Assembly: GCA_036971475.1 (NCBI GenBank)
Contig: JBAIZL010000001.1
Span: 136,350,692-136,414,691, forward strand
From: Prosapia bicincta
Taxonomy: Eukaryota; Arthropoda; Insecta; Hemiptera; Cercopidae
Reading direction: 5' to 3'
Length of the DNA stretch: 64,000 nucleotides
Numbering within the stretch: the first letter of the stretch is position 1; each line of letters opens with the position of its first letter. The position numbers and the translations under genes are program-made. The notes beneath the pieces were generated by a model. The model saw only the letters and a program-made list of their open reading frames with translations, had not been told where the DNA came from and searched no databases. Shown here piece after piece: positions 23,030-36,720 of the stretch.

Positions 23030-24860
23030 CGAATTAGACTGATTACGTAGCTTTTATTCTGGGCACACTTGGTATTAACTCTTCGTGGATACTTACGCTC
23101 CCTGTTTGTTGGTTTACACAGTTATGAAAAACTGTCTTCTAGGCCGTTTAAAAGACGAGGTTATATCGTCCAGTAATACACATTACCTGGGCGTTTATAA
23201 GGTTATGTTATCTAAATAAACCTTATCTTTATAAACCTTATAAATAATTTTATAAGGATTGTAGCCTGAATAGCAAAGGATTGAATATATGCGGAGGTAT
23301 ACGACAGATACATAAAGCCCCTTAGAACAGGATATATTATGGTTTAGGTGCGCAGAGTGACCTACTCTTTATATAGGAGTAAATGCAATTAGGTGGGACT
23401 AATACAGGACAGAATGAAATCCTGGCTTACAGTAGAAAAGGGCATTATAGCATCGCATGGCAGCTTGTCGTACTTGAGGTAGACTCACTCTCACCCGTGG
23501 TAAAGGGAGGTGTATAAACGCTTTAAAAACTGTTTAACGACATTACATATTTTTATGAGAGGGCAGAAGTATATCTTGTTTCAATCAATTGTTGTACCAT
23601 ATAAGTGCATTTACAACTTATATCGTTAAAAAAAACTTGTTTGTATCCAACAAAAAAATATTTTGAAAACATTTAAAGTTTATTATTAAAAGTAATTATT
23701 TCACCAAAAAAATCAAAACTTAAATATAACCTTGGACAATGATAAAAGTTTTAAGCTCATGAGAGTATATATAAAGGGATGAAACTAGTTTTTTGGGCCA
23801 TCACCGGCTTTCTGTGTGGAGACAGAATTGCACGTTTCCAGGCATATAACAGCGACAAGCTTTCCCTAAAGATGAGAGACGAAAGTTAATTTAATTTTCA
23901 ATGACTTTAGTCATGAAATTAGTTTCAGTTTTCGGTAACAGATAGCGCGCGACAACTCGTTCGCTTACGTAATTAACTAAATGTGTAGTGAAATTCCGAA
24001 AGCTTATCTCGACAAATCTTGACACTTAAGCAATCTGTAAGAACATCCAGACTTTGATTAATGAGATACAACAGTTAGGGTAAGGATTCACGGAGGTAGA
24101 AGAAGTTGTCTTTGTGTCAATTTGTGCACGTGCAACACTTAGCAAATGCAATACCGCTTATATGTCATTTTAGAAATAGTTATCATTTTAAATTGTGTAG
24201 AATCAGAAAGTTTTTCAAAATCTCTTAACATTCACTAGATCATTCCAGATATCCCTGTACCCTGGTATTTAATACATGGGTTATATATCGTGTAGTAATG
24301 AAATTTTATATCTGGAATAATATCTTCAAAATAAAATCCTGAAGTTGTCAAATGTTTAAAAACCGACCGAGCGAAGTATGTTAACCAACTCTTTACCAAC
24401 GTTATCTTAACGTGTTTAAAAGAAAATTTCTCTACCACAATCTTCTCAACGGTTGGATTCAGGTATATTAAGGATAAATAAACTTCTATGCTTTGGTGCA
24501 ACAGTAAGCCCTTTGGCATTTATAAAGTATGAGACACGATTGAAGAATTTTAAATTTATTCAGCACGTAAACACGGTTTCGTTTTTTGTACGATACACTA
24601 ATTTGTAAGACAAAAAGTAAAATGCAATGTGTCACTAAAACTAGATCTAATTACTTACAATTTGTTGACTACCTCATGTAAACAATAATATTTGAGGTTG
24701 TTACACGTGGTCCCAAACACGTGAGGAGAGTTACGTAGGCGTTTAGTAGGTAATGCATTAGTGCAATACGTTGTTACTAAATACTAACTGTTTGGCTGCT
24801 TATATATACCCATTGCTATTTATTTTTGAGTTTTGAGAAAATAAATATACAACATGAGAG
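23030..24860 (+). repeat. Block G/H, copy in left arm
   Basis: Reversed match at 42,770-44,760 over nearly its whole length. The 94-codon minus-strand frame at 24,235-24,519 has a counterpart at 43,068-43,382 (GYYFEDIIPDIKFHY is shared), but both lie in repeat and lack any family signature. Confidence 0.8.
24714..24733. promoter_or_regulatory. Paired CACGTG E-boxes, H copy 2
   Basis: CACGTG at 24,714 and 24,728, the same 14-bp phasing as in the other two H copies. Confidence 0.45.
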
Positions 24861-24966
24861 GTCCTTAAAGCTAGAAAAAAAGAGACATTTACAATTTTCA
24901 AAATAAATAATAACCATGGATCTTTATAAAATCACCAAAACGTATTGATTAGTAAAAGTAAACAAG

Positions 24967-25052
24967 TATATATATATATATATAACTAGATTTAACTAGA
25001 TACAGCATACATATTTATGTTGTTCTTTGGTTAACCTAAAGGGGTATGGAGG

Positions 25053-25098
<46 letters not shown>
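24967..25098. repeat. (TA)n tracts, empty site of the right-arm insertions
   Basis: TA runs at 24,967-24,984 and 25,057-25,098. The sequence on both sides matches the flanks of the 40,514-42,563 transposon cluster in reverse, so the left arm preserves the site without insertions. Confidence 0.85.
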
Positions 25099-25099
<1 letters not shown>

Positions 25100-25100
<1 letters not shown>

Positions 25101-27060
25101 CTAATAGAAAGTGCTTTTCTAAGTCGCTGGGACAAAGAAAGGCGAAAAACATATAATCATTTTACTTTTCAAATATTTAACAACCTATTCCCGTTCCACT
25201 AGTATAAAGTGGTACATAATGACTTTATGTTAACAATGGGACACTTCCACAATCTGTCTTCCTTGTTCGAAATCAATTAAGTGTTACCTTGCTGAAGTAC
25301 ATATGTATTTGAATATTTAAGCCCGTGGCTTAAGGTGAAGGTGGAAACAAGATATAATTTGATCTTTCATTGTGATTTATAAAATAAAAAAAACTGGTAA
25401 AAGCAATACTTGATTGGTTGTTTACTGTAACCAAGAAAATGCCAGTCAATGTCTACATTAGGATAAATTCAAAGGGTTGGGTAAATGTCTGAGTGAATTG
25501 CATAGCCAGAGAAGGGGAAATCTGCGAGAGAGAAGGTTGCTTACGCGTGGAGTGGTCAATTACATTGACATTCACCGTGCTTCCAACTGGGTCCGATATT
25601 TTACAATTAAAAACTATTATTTATATCTAATCATTTCACCATTACAGCTGTTGAGAATCTCTTCTCTTAAAAATGGTCGTAGATTTGAAAATAACTCATT
25701 TTAAAATGAATAAATATGTAGTTACAATGTATGTAGTTATTCGTTGAAACTAAACCTCGTGTAATAACTGAATAGCTTTATGTATTAGACGTTTATAAAT
25801 ATAAAGTTTAGAATTCAAACGAATGGCTACATTTTATCAGTGGAAATCAGCAAGGCAACTCCATTTGGTTAGACGAACGTATTGTTGTGCCCACGGAGAC
25901 TGTCGACGGATGTGTGAGACAGATGATTAAAGTAAACCACGAGGCGTATTTATGCTTTCCATACCAATTTTATTTGTACTTTCGAATAACCAGCAACATT
26001 ATTTTTTTACCCGCGGAGTTGTAGGCATTCCTTTTTCTTCCATTTCTCCATTACTTCCAGATGTTTATCATCTTCCATTCCTTTCCCACAGCTCAACCAA
26101 TTGCATATCTTTTTATTAGCCTTTCTTTCAGGTTTCGTTTTTAAATTTCTTTCGTATACACAAAAAATACTTTTAGCATTTACTTTATGTGTCTAATTAT
26201 CCTCATATCACTAGGGTATTGTATTTTTTATGGTTTCCCATCTCTCTTCCGTTTACTTATTACTGTATATTTTTCTGAAATTATTCATCCTATATTTCGA
26301 AGATTTATGTAAATTTTTTGATTTTTTAAAATAATTTGCAACTCATACTTTAGAAACAATTATTTCTTGGTCAATAAACGGATTCACTTTCTTCAATGTT
26401 TCACATCAAGGAGAACGTTTTACTGTGATAGAATTTCATTCTCTTGTAGCGGCTAGAGAGCATAACACACCCCAAGTTTACATCAAAAATGCAATCCTTT
26501 ACTATATCATAGATCTCCGAGTTTCTATTCCACACCCTAAACCTTGGAATAACAGTCACGTTACTGATAGCAAAGACATGCATCGTTGCACACTCCACCC
26601 TTTATATTCCCAATCGGCAATTCTCCAGCATTCTGATCCATTCTAAAGGTTTCTATGACTAACCTTAAAAGTAACACCCTTCGTGTAATCGGGTTAGAAA
26701 GCAAGTGCACATAAGTTTCAGATACCGTGTCTCCCTGTCCTCCGAGACATTACATCTTAGATGTAGAAGACAATTATATAGTTATTACAAATGTTCTAGA
26801 GTGTTTTAAAGTTATATTTATCCCGTTACACATTTCAAAGTAAGAAAGCGTACATTGTGCACAGCAAACAATTACTTTTGTCCAGACAGTCAGAGCATAA
26901 AGGCGTCTTTGGTCTGACATTACGTCACCACCCCGCAGATATTCACTTTAGTGCTTGTGCTATTTCCGCTCAGAAAGCTTCTGTTTGCAAAAGTTCAGCA
27001 AAAGCGACGTCCTTAAAACACCCCCATTCTCTTGCACTTAGCGCCCAGAAACTATTTCAT
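25100..27060 (+). repeat. Block X, copy 1
   Basis: Reversed copies lie at 38,900-40,512 and at 56,462-57,512 plus 63,936-64,000. A sample of about 136 bp from 26,425 differs from the 39.5-kb copy at about 8 positions. Short frames at 26,425-26,646 and 26,857-27,150 are open in two copies but changed mostly at amino-acid-altering positions and broken in the third. Confidence 0.85.
26071..26165 (-). other. Unoccupied paralogous site of the BEL/Pao insertion
   Basis: Read on the minus strand, this joins the sequence left of 57,513 directly to the sequence right of 63,935, with one AAACC (minus strand; plus-strand GGTTT at 26,131-26,135) where the element has two. It shows what the locus looked like before insertion. 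Confidence 0.9.
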
Positions 27061-28197
27061 AGCGAACATAACCTCAAATTTCTACATAAACATTGTGTTT
27101 GCATCGAACGTATATTAGATTTCTGCAATACAACACACAATTTACCCTAAATAACTTACCTGTAAATATAAAATATAATTACATATAACTATGGTTGCTT
27201 AAAATAATAAAAACCTCGTCAGAAAAGATTTTACGTTAGATTTATGACAATAAATTAGTATATCAAAATAGTTACAAAAATATATCTTCTAGGGGTATAC
27301 CCACAAATGATATGTATAAGTATTTTCGTGTAATCCGAGTTGTCGGTAAGCCGAACAGGTCTCGGTCCATCTACCTTGAATTATCAAGATTTTACTGTAT
27401 AAGCTATTTACACACTCCAACTACTATTTATCTTATACGGAAATTAAATGGAAAATCCTGATTTTATTATATCGTCGTATAGTGGTATACAACTACACAC
27501 AGTAGAGTGGAGGGTAGGCCTTCGTCACAGAAGCTACCCGATCACGTGGTCTCATAGTTTCTCTGCTTATGTATAATCCTTTATATGTTTTTATACTATG
27601 ATGTTAGTACTAACTGACTTTACAAAACTTTACTTATTCGCTTTGTTACATGGGAGGTGTAAGTGGTACACATTTCTTTATGGCCCGGGTAGAAAGGGGT
27701 ACTTCATCATCGCATGGGCAGATAATGCTACGACTTTTCTATGTAGTCTGCCGCAAAGATCCTAGGTCCTTGCCCTAATTACATTCTCAATGTTTATCTA
27801 TTGAAAGAGTTCAATGCCTCCTTAATCAATCATACTAACCGCCTGGAATCTACAAAAATCGTGTGAATAGCAATGTTCCTAAATCCACTTTTACGATAGT
27901 GACACTGATATGCACTGAGGTAGAAAGTAAGGGGGTTGCGACCAAAGTTTTAGTACCCGGAACCCCAGAGTATCAGTTTTCAAATGTAATAATACATCAT
28001 CCTGGTACCAGGGGAGAACAAGGCCTTTGAGCCAGTATGACGGTTATAGAAAACTGAGTATAGACAAGATAATGGCAGAACTAAGAAAAGGAAATATTAT
28101 CACCAAGTACAGGATATTTGGGGATCCTGTGCAAAAGAATAGTTTTCTCTTGAAACTTTAGTTATAGAATAGAATTACAATACAGTTAAATTAAAAT

Positions 28198-28235
<38 letters not shown>

Positions 28236-28252
28236 TGTGTGTGTGAGTGTGA

Positions 28253-28293
<41 letters not shown>

Positions 28294-29730
28294 GTGTGTC
28301 TGAGCGTAAAAGAAAGTAAAATCTAGAAAGATGCAAATAATATGAACATTTCAATCACAAGAGAAAAAAGTTTTAAAGAAATTAAGCTTTGTTACAAGCA
28401 TTTTGGCCCAAAGTGACAGGCCTAACAAAATACAGGCTTCAGGAAAAAAATACTAGTATTTAGCTATTTAAATAAATTTAAATGAAACTGCTTAGTTATA
28501 AGTAATGAAAAATTAATCTTTAGGTCATTGTAATCAACACGTCAACTAGACAAACAAAAGCATAGAATTAGAGATAAACTTGTCTAGTTATTGACGGAAC
28601 AGCGGGGTTATTTTGGCAAAGCGCCAGAGAATTTCATCTGACTAAAACCTCTGTTCGCTTAGGCAAAGACAAAATACCGGCGGATTTAATATACCTGATG
28701 GCACTCACAATGACAGTTTCAGATGTCGGATTGTCAAACTACAAAGCAGAGACAGTCGGACAGAACCTATTTGCTATTCGATATTGGGAAACCGCCTAGG
28801 GTATAAGGTATCGATTTTCATTTCAGATTCGTCCAGATTACGAGTTGTAATAGTATACGATAGGCAACACTTATCAATAAGAACAATATTATAAGGATAT
28901 GATAATAACATAAATGACTTTTTAAATATAATTGTTTATTCAAATTTAATATAACAGTAATATTTTTCTATAAATGCCTTCACTCCGATCCGTCCCCCAA
29001 TCTTTACCTTAATTTACCAATGGCATGTTTGTAGGGCGTGAACAAATACAAATCTGCAAAGTATAACAGAGTGACTCAGTGCACTTAGAATAATAACTTA
29101 GAAATTAATAATTTTACATATTTGTATAGATGTAAATTTGACAATAAATAAATCAAATAAGTCTTCCAGAATAAAAACCTTGCATCGTCTCAACTACATT
29201 TGTTTCACAAATTGGAAATTACCACTCCTTAATTCCAACATAAACCAAAACCCTTGTTCCCACACTCCTACACACAATAACTCTCTCATGACATGCGCTC
29301 CATACCCACGGGAACACCAACCTGACTGACTCACTGGAAAAAATATAAGTAAGGTTTTACTAAATTGGTGTAACAATTATTCATATCTATGTAATATCAC
29401 AAACTACTGAAACAATTTTTTTGTCAGTTTGCACTTCTCGTAATTTGGTTTTGTAAAGCGACTAAAACGCTGACCTAACCAAGAAATATTTCTTGTCATA
29501 TTTTAAAAATGATTATATTTATTGATTATTTGAAACCTGTATGGATATTTTCTAGGCTTTAAAAACAATTGATTATTAAATTTTGTGTGCATGTGTGTGT
29601 GTGTCAGTGTGTGTTTGTGTGTGTGTGTGTGTGTGTTCGCTCCCAAGCACTGAAATAATAGATACATGACAACACAATTTCTTTTAGTTTGAGAGGTTTT
29701 TGAGTATTTGTTATGAGTAAGCAAGAAATT
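27061..29730 (+). repeat. Distal left arm (non-coding)
   Basis: Parts match 37,380-38,900 reversed: 27,480-27,780, 28,590-28,630 and 29,440-29,580. The spacing differs between arms, so indels separate the matching parts. No gene seen. Confidence 0.65.
28201..28292. repeat. (GT)n microsatellite
   Basis: About 90 bp of interrupted GT repeat. A second GT-rich tract lies at 29,586-29,637. The right arm has CA tracts at 37,542-37,562 and 37,939-38,040. Confidence 0.95.
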
Positions 29731-30289
29731 TAACTTGTTTACTTATATATTTAAAAGTGATTGAATTGATTGTTTATTTAAAATATGTATGGATAATTTC
29801 CACACTTTAAAAAAAAAATTATTTTTTTTGTGAGTATGTGCGTGCACGTAAAATTCCCAAATCCGAAGGAACGTCTGCTAAAATATGTATTGCCGTTAGG
29901 TTTATCCCAACGTCGTGTTTATTCAAGAGGATAACTGGATAAACACTGTTGAGTAATCAGACGGCCGGACTCCAATGATAACGATCCATGTTAGTATAGC
30001 ATTTTGTAGATAATAAACCAAGTTATTATCTCTACAGAAATCTGAAACTAGTAATTTACGCACGAAAAATAAAATAAATATTGCATAAAATTATAAATAA
30101 ATGAATGCATCAATTGGATTTAGCTAGTCTTTAAATAAATGGAGAGAAGGTTATTTGTGGTATCATGGCAGATTAACGAGGTAAATAACAGGAATAAGTT
30201 GTAGAGAAACTGTAACATGTGAATAAGCTTCAAATACCGATATTTATGGTTTTACGATCTTTGCTGGGATACAAGTTAGGCCAGAAGCC
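29731..30289. other. No gene or repeat recognised
   Basis: AT-rich sequence between the end of the left arm and the third A-B block. Confidence 0.5.
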
Positions 30290-30339
30290 GTCTAGATGAA
30301 GGGGCTATCGAGCAGAAACGTTCCTCCAGCTAGAAATAA

Positions 30340-30370
<31 letters not shown>

Positions 30371-31964
30371 TTAGTGGGTGGAATTAGTTAACCCAGCCAC
30401 TTGAAAGAGAAAATAATAAATCTTGCTTTAGCACAAACTTATATTCTCCACACATTTCACCTCGTTAACCAAATTCCTTTTGTTCCGAAACTTGCTAACT
30501 AGCAGAGAGCATTTGTCTGTGGACATTGTGACGTAGTGAGACAATGCTTTCCCTGGAACTGAGATTACTTGCTTCGCTTCAGATGCTTTATTGTTCAGAA
30601 CGTACAAGGATGGCTGTATTTAGGGGGTGATTGACAGAAGCTATTAACTGACGATATTTTACTTAAATAAATTTTTGTATAAAACCAAAAGTGTAAGCAA
30701 AGTTTATAGATATACCAATGTATGACGTCTACACTACCGTGATTAATTGCTTTATGTTGTTAATACATTGGTTAGTGTGTGTATTACCAAACCACAAGGA
30801 AGATAATAGGGGTGTTAATATAGATATTATTGAGAAAGAGAAAAGGAGGTAAGAAAATGTAATAATAGATAACATAATTTGGAAAGGATTGCTTTCCCCT
30901 GGCAAACCTTTTTTCTACTTGCGTAGGTGTTTTCTTCTTACACTCCCTGACAGCAATAAGGACGAATATGTGGAAATACAATAATATACGATAAGGAAGG
31001 GACATCCCCCGGTAATGGAGATAGGGTGTCATTACTGGCTTCGCGTGGTGAGCTCTAAACTGGAATACAAATGCAAAATTTAATTATAGCTAGAAGGATT
31101 TAATTACACGCAGACGGAAACAACTAAAATTATCAAAAAAATAAAACCTGAATAAGCTACTTCATATACACAGCAGGAGAGTATCCTGGTTTAAAACCTA
31201 ATTAGATATATACGTGTACTTACCTATATCCTTTATGTGCTTCGTGTAGGTAATATGCAGCCGAAGGATATACTGAAGTTATCAGGATAGTGGTGTAGAA
31301 AAAAAACAGAATAATATAGAAAACTAATAACATAAAACAAAAACGGCAACAAAATGCAAACATATTGAAAGAAATTAAAGGCTACGAAACATTCTATTTG
31401 TAGAAACGTTTACGTTATGGAAAAATAATCCAGTTTTACACGCTCTTCGTAACAACTAAAGCGTACGACGGCCATGATTAAGATTTACTGGTCACTTTTT
31501 TACCCAATAATAAATCGCTTTTCAAATAACACTAATCAACATAAGCGTACCTCCTCATATCGCACAAGATATACCCTTATTACGTCATTCCACCCCTTCT
31601 ACTTGCCACTAACCTCCAATATTATCACGAGTGCTCTAATGAAATACCAAAATCACTGAGTGTTATGAATGCGGGTCAAATCTCACGGAATGTTGTCTGT
31701 TCAACTGGCTTCCCATTCTGAATACCGCTGATTAATTGTCACGCTACAGACGTCACTGTACTAAATGCACATTGTGTCAGGGAAGTTGAGCAATTACTCG
31801 ATTCTGATTGTTTAATCCATTTCATTGTATGAAAACTGATTATACCTAATTTTATTCCTTTTTTATAAGAGCTGTGCATATTGAATCAATTTTCGATTCT
31901 TTTGGGTTAAGATTGTGATTGGCGACAACAGATTCAGTACACCTTAAATTAACGATAAAATAAA
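30290..31964 (+). repeat. Blocks A-B, copy 3
   Basis: Forward copy beginning with a (GA)n tract (about 30,337-30,370), like copy 4 at 49,270. It marks the start of a unit that repeats at 49,225, about 18.9 kb later. Confidence 0.85.
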
Positions 31965-32152
31965 CTTTGATCTCTATTATTTATTTATTTACTTACTTAT
32001 TTATTTATTGTATTTATGGCCCTTTTTTCTTGCCAACCTTAAGTAACGATAAAATATACTTTGATCTCTATTATTTATTTATTTACTTACTTATTTATTT
32101 ATTGTATTTATGGCCCTTTTTTCTTGCCAACCTTAAGTAACGATAAAATATA
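31965..32152 (+). repeat. Exact 94-bp tandem duplication
   Basis: Two identical 94-bp units (31,965-32,058 and 32,059-32,152) that include TTATTTATTTACTTACTT and TTCTTGCCAACC. Copies 1, 2 and 4 have a single unit. Identity implies a recent event or gene conversion. Confidence 0.95.
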
Positions 32153-33070
32153 CTTTGATCTCTATTATTGGTATTTAGTAATTATCTCTCTGCATCTATG
32201 TGTTCTTTCCTGCCAGCCATATTTCTCCACGTATCCTCATAGTTGTAGATTAGAGATGTAGCAATCTGTGACAACTCTCCTGGTGAAATTGTCTCTCAAG
32301 GAGATTGTATGGTGGAGTATGTTAGGTGACTACTAGCTCTGCAGTTGTATTAACGTTAATGTTTTTTTATAAATAAGCACAAACCAGAAAAAAACGTAAT
32401 TTTGAGTCTATCTATGACACTTACCTAGCCCTAGAGCATCCTCGTAAGAGAAAGGCGTTATGAAAGTAATGCAATCCCTGGAATAATTACATATGCCAAA
32501 ATTTTACGACCATAAAATATTTACATTAAATAATACTACGAACAGCAAAATAGCTGTTCAGAAGAGATTTTATATTACGAACAGAAAAAACAATCGGTGA
32601 GAAATAATAGCTTGGCACTTTTTTAATAAAACTTTGGTAGGTTTTGTTACATTTCAGAACAAGCTGCCATCTTGTCTCGCCACGAAATCAAAATCAAGGA
32701 TTTCTCAAAATGTATTCGATTTTTAAAATTATCCACTACAAATGATTATTGCTTTGGTAGAGTGTTTAAATTGAATTCAAAAGGAAAACCAAAGTGATAG
32801 ACATGATAAAATATTATAAAAGTAAAAAGGCGAATTTTCTTTGGAATAAATACTAACATCAACAAAATTTTAAATTATGCTTTCCTTCCTTTTATTATTT
32901 ATCAAATACCCTTGGGAATGGTTTTCCATGGTATCCCCCTTTGCATAATTGGTTCAATAATTTACTTACGTTTAGTTTAAATGTTTAACATCACTTAAGT
33001 GACTAGTGACGTGTACAGATACCGAATGTAAAGTATAATTTGTTAACTTTTTTCCAGGAAGAGCGCAATG
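32153..33070 (+). repeat. Block C, copy 3 (shortened)
   Basis: Matches copies 1, 2 and 4 but lacks the middle part present at 2,250-2,600. It ends against a (TA)n stretch, after which the block order turns over. Confidence 0.75.
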
Positions 33071-33770
33071 AAAACAATAAATAAATAAACATATATATAC
33101 GTATATATATATTTATATATAACAACCTACTCTCAACCGGAGTCATAACAAGATAGCTACTCATTAAACGTTTGTGTAAGATAAATAATAAGGAAGAGTA
33201 GATAAACCTAATGAAAGTTGTAGATTGAGATCCTGCTACTAGGATAAGTTACAAGATCTTGGTAAGTTATGCAACTATGAAATAGGCCTCCTCTCGGATG
33301 GAACATATGTTTATATCCTACTCGGTGCTTCATCAGGCTTTACATACAGTTAAATTTTCAATTACATTAAGTAATTTATTTAAACATTTAACTACATAAG
33401 AAACCAAAATTTAACATATTTGATGATAACAAGTGATGAACATATTTATATAAGTCCTATCTCAATTGTATGTTTACGATACTTTGTGGCTTACTATAGC
33501 TCCCGATGAGCTTATTATATTCATTACACTCTAGGATACGACCATGGACTTAAGCTTCTACTATTTTCAAATATGTAAAACATTGTTTATGTTGAAACGA
33601 GAAATATCCATTAGCACAACATATATACCATTTTCTTGCCTGAATATAGATAGTCTACAAGTTTTATTATACTAATGTGTAGGAAACATTTCATAAAGTC
33701 TTATGCCCATTTCTTTGTCGCCTAATATACCTAAAAACAACCTTACGCTATTACAATGCTCTTAGTTTCA
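33071..33770. repeat. Block J, junction between forward and reversed blocks, copy 1
   Basis: A short TA-rich run (33,085-33,120) and then sequence from TACTCTCAACCGGAG to AGGCCTCCTCTCGGATG. It recurs at 52,740-53,040, again exactly between a forward C and a reversed D. The rest, to 33,770, is AT-rich and matches 53,050-53,235 in part. Confidence 0.75.
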
Positions 33771-34800
33771 GTATAATAGGCATACAAATGCTACTCTCCC
33801 ACGCTCTGAGCAAATAATTGCAAGAAAGTTAAACTTATAAAATAATTTTCTCTCTTCACTACAACTCTCTAAACTAAACACATCAAAGTGTATAGAGGAA
33901 TTGAGTTTCAGTTACTTGGAGACAATACTTGGCTATTCTCAATTGTTAAATTCTTTTAGCTTAGGTTATTAAAATGCTCTTAGTTTCAGTATAATAGGCA
34001 TGCACGTGCTACTCTTTTACGCTCTGAGCCAATAATTGCAGTAAGGGTAAACTTATAAAACACATTTTCTCTCCACAGTAAACTTTCCAAACTAAACACA
34101 GCTAAGTGTACAAATTGAGTTCCAGTTACTTCGAGACAATACTTGGTTATTTCCCATTGTTAAAGTCTCTAGATAAAGTCGAGAAGGCATTTATTAACTT
34201 TATGTACAAACAACAGAAATATCAGTTCCTTACTTCTTATTAGTTCAGCCAAGTGTGTCTTTCACTACGAAGGGAGGTTGTGTAAGTTCCTCAAAATGAT
34301 AAGTGACGACTTTTGCGAATATTTTACTGAGGTACTGAATCCATTGCATTGAGATTCATTATTTCGAAACAAGTCCTGCATAACATAATGCACCTGCTTG
34401 TACGTTATATTAAAAGATTACATGTTTCAGCAAACTTTTTAGAATTAATTAAAATTTACTCTTTCTCTCGGTTTTCCCACTCGGCCTCTCTCCATGTATA
34501 TATGAACTAGTATAGTTTAGGAAGATTAAAGTGTTTTGTAGTTTCAAACTCTGCCCTCCTCAATGCATTACATGGTAGGAATCCAGATAAAAAACTCCCG
34601 TTCGTGGCTTTAATTAATTAAACTCAGGTTTCCATGCTTCCGGTAAATACGTTTTCTTGCCAAGGTCTGGTAATGGAATGAAAGTAATTAGGCCGACAGG
34701 ACATTGTGATGCGACGAAATCAATCTCGCAGACATGTCTACAAGAAACCTTGTCGGGAAACTTTGTTAACTAAGTTTAGGGCCGCTTCCACGGGAGCTAC
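33770..34800 (-). repeat. Blocks D, D, D' reversed
   Basis: Two D cores in tandem (33,770-33,960 partial, 33,965-34,260 full) and then D' (34,440-34,800), all on the minus strand. Confidence 0.8.
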
Positions 34801-34889
34801 TCCTAGCTCTACATATGTCCGCATGGATACGAAAAACTTTTCATTGGACATGGGCTAACATACTATTAACAAAGTCTTTTTTTAAAATA

Positions 34890-36720
34890 CAAATAATTTC
34901 TTTAAAAAGCACGGATTTCACAAGTTTGGGCCCTAAATGCTTTCATAAAACTAGTATTTATGCACTAACTAAGCCTTTGAATGAATGAATTGAATACATA
35001 CATTCAGACTAACACAGCTGAATTCCCTTCACACGCATAAACTCAATTCCTTCTGCCATCCAATATTCCTTGACGCCATTGTAGAAAGACACTCGCTGCA
35101 AGACCTCGAGGCCACCTAAACCCATCCTCTCCTGACCGATTGATGCTAGTTCGGGCTACATCTAAATCCCCTATTTTTATTTTTATTTAAAGGACTAGTT
35201 TTTATGTAGAATTAATATTGAATGTCTCATCCCCCTCGATGGTGATTTGACGCTATACGGGTTCCAAAGTAACATTTGTTGAGCACATTTTGTTTTTTTT
35301 TTTTTAAAACGCCTATATTAAGGTAAGTACCTGAAGCTTCTATTTCAGGTAAGTACCAAATGAAATTCAAATCAAAATGCCTTTACATTCCAGCCAAGGT
35401 AAACAAGGGACCCAACCCCTCTTTCATCATAAACCTGTTTAATATGTCTTTTATTCATTTAAATCAGAATTGAATCACGAATCCCAACGAATGTGACCGC
35501 CCGACTGGATGCCTGCAATGACGTACTCCTGTATCTTTTCATGTAAAGCACAAGTGCAACCGATAATAGGATTTCTCCAAGTGGAGGTTTTGAGGTGTTT
35601 TCTGTTCGATGATTTTTTCATATTTTGTCATAAATTCAGTTCCAGGAATAATTTAAATCACGGTTAACTTTAAAAGCCAATACATATAGCTGAGGTTAGT
35701 AACGAATTTCGAAAGAGTTGAATTATTCAATTATCCAAAATAGATATAAAATAACACACCAATAAATAACGTATACATTGGTCCCATGTAGGTAGGTACC
35801 AAAGAGCTGGACTGATTTAGGAATTTTTATTTGTGTCAGACATTCAAAATGTGCAAGTTAAAATATATGGTGAATTGGAGCCACGTGATCAGTGCAACAT
35901 ATATCTATAAATAAAATGCAAATCCAGATTTACGCTATCCCAGATATAAATATCTTTATCTAGAAGTAAACCCTTCTCCCCGAGGGGTGGTCGAATAATC
36001 GTTCACTGTATCAGCTAAATATCAGTTTTAGTGAATCGGAGTATTTTCACCTCCAGAAAGCTTCCACGCTTGGTCACTACAGCAAACAACAGAAGTGTGA
36101 ATCCATTTTTACAGATATAAAGGCCATTTGGGTAGGATGTATTTACTGCTGTCGTGAGTGGTGCGTGGTTAGGGTAGACAGTAGACGACCAATGCCTTCT
36201 ATATCTCACGATGCTAATTTAGCCCTCACTCGCATTAAACACGTTGCTGTTGACTCCCAATGCCCTCTATCTGCTTTTAAATGAAACATTTTTCTCTGTA
36301 ATCTCAAAGATAAGAGACTTGTGCTTCATAAAAACTTTAGCTTATCTCTGCCGACTTTAATTTCAAAAGATTTGCAACGTTTAGAGTTTTCCTTGCTAAA
36401 AGACGTCGCGCTCGTACTGGCTGACTGCTATTTAGCAGCTTCGGTTCTATTTATCCGAAACCGATTCACTTTACGACTGCTGCCGATCAAGAAACATCCA
36501 TTAGGCTCAGAAATATGGCAGCACTGTAAGCACACAATCGTATCTCAGTGACGTTAACAAATGGATGTAATCAAGTCCAGCTGTCCGGAGAGAGTATTAT
36601 ATTTAAAAAAATGGGGCATATTTATTCGTTTGCCTATAATACCAGTAAATAAATCCAGTTCAGAATATATTGACAAATTTCTATGATTATTCAATAGGTT
36701 GTGGTTATAAGAGATCTGTT
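34890..36720 (+). repeat. Block Y, copy 1
   Basis: Matches 54,140-56,350 in the same orientation, for example AAGTTTGGGCCCTAAATG, CACTCGCTGCAAGACCTCG and the CCCCGAGGGGTGGTCGAATA run. The second copy has about 335 bp more at 54,303-54,638. A 76-codon frame at 36,321-36,551 resembles one at 55,998-56,204, but the frames do not stay aligned. Confidence 0.85.

Noticed and set aside
26425..26646. 73-codon frame also open at 39,288-39,524
   Set aside because: Differences between the two are mostly amino-acid changing, an equally open frame exists on the other strand, and the third copy (57,180-57,390) is broken.
26857..27150. 97-codon frame with relatives at 38,894-39,103 and 56,141-56,449
   Set aside because: The frames drift relative to each other and end at different places; they are repeat shadows in block X.
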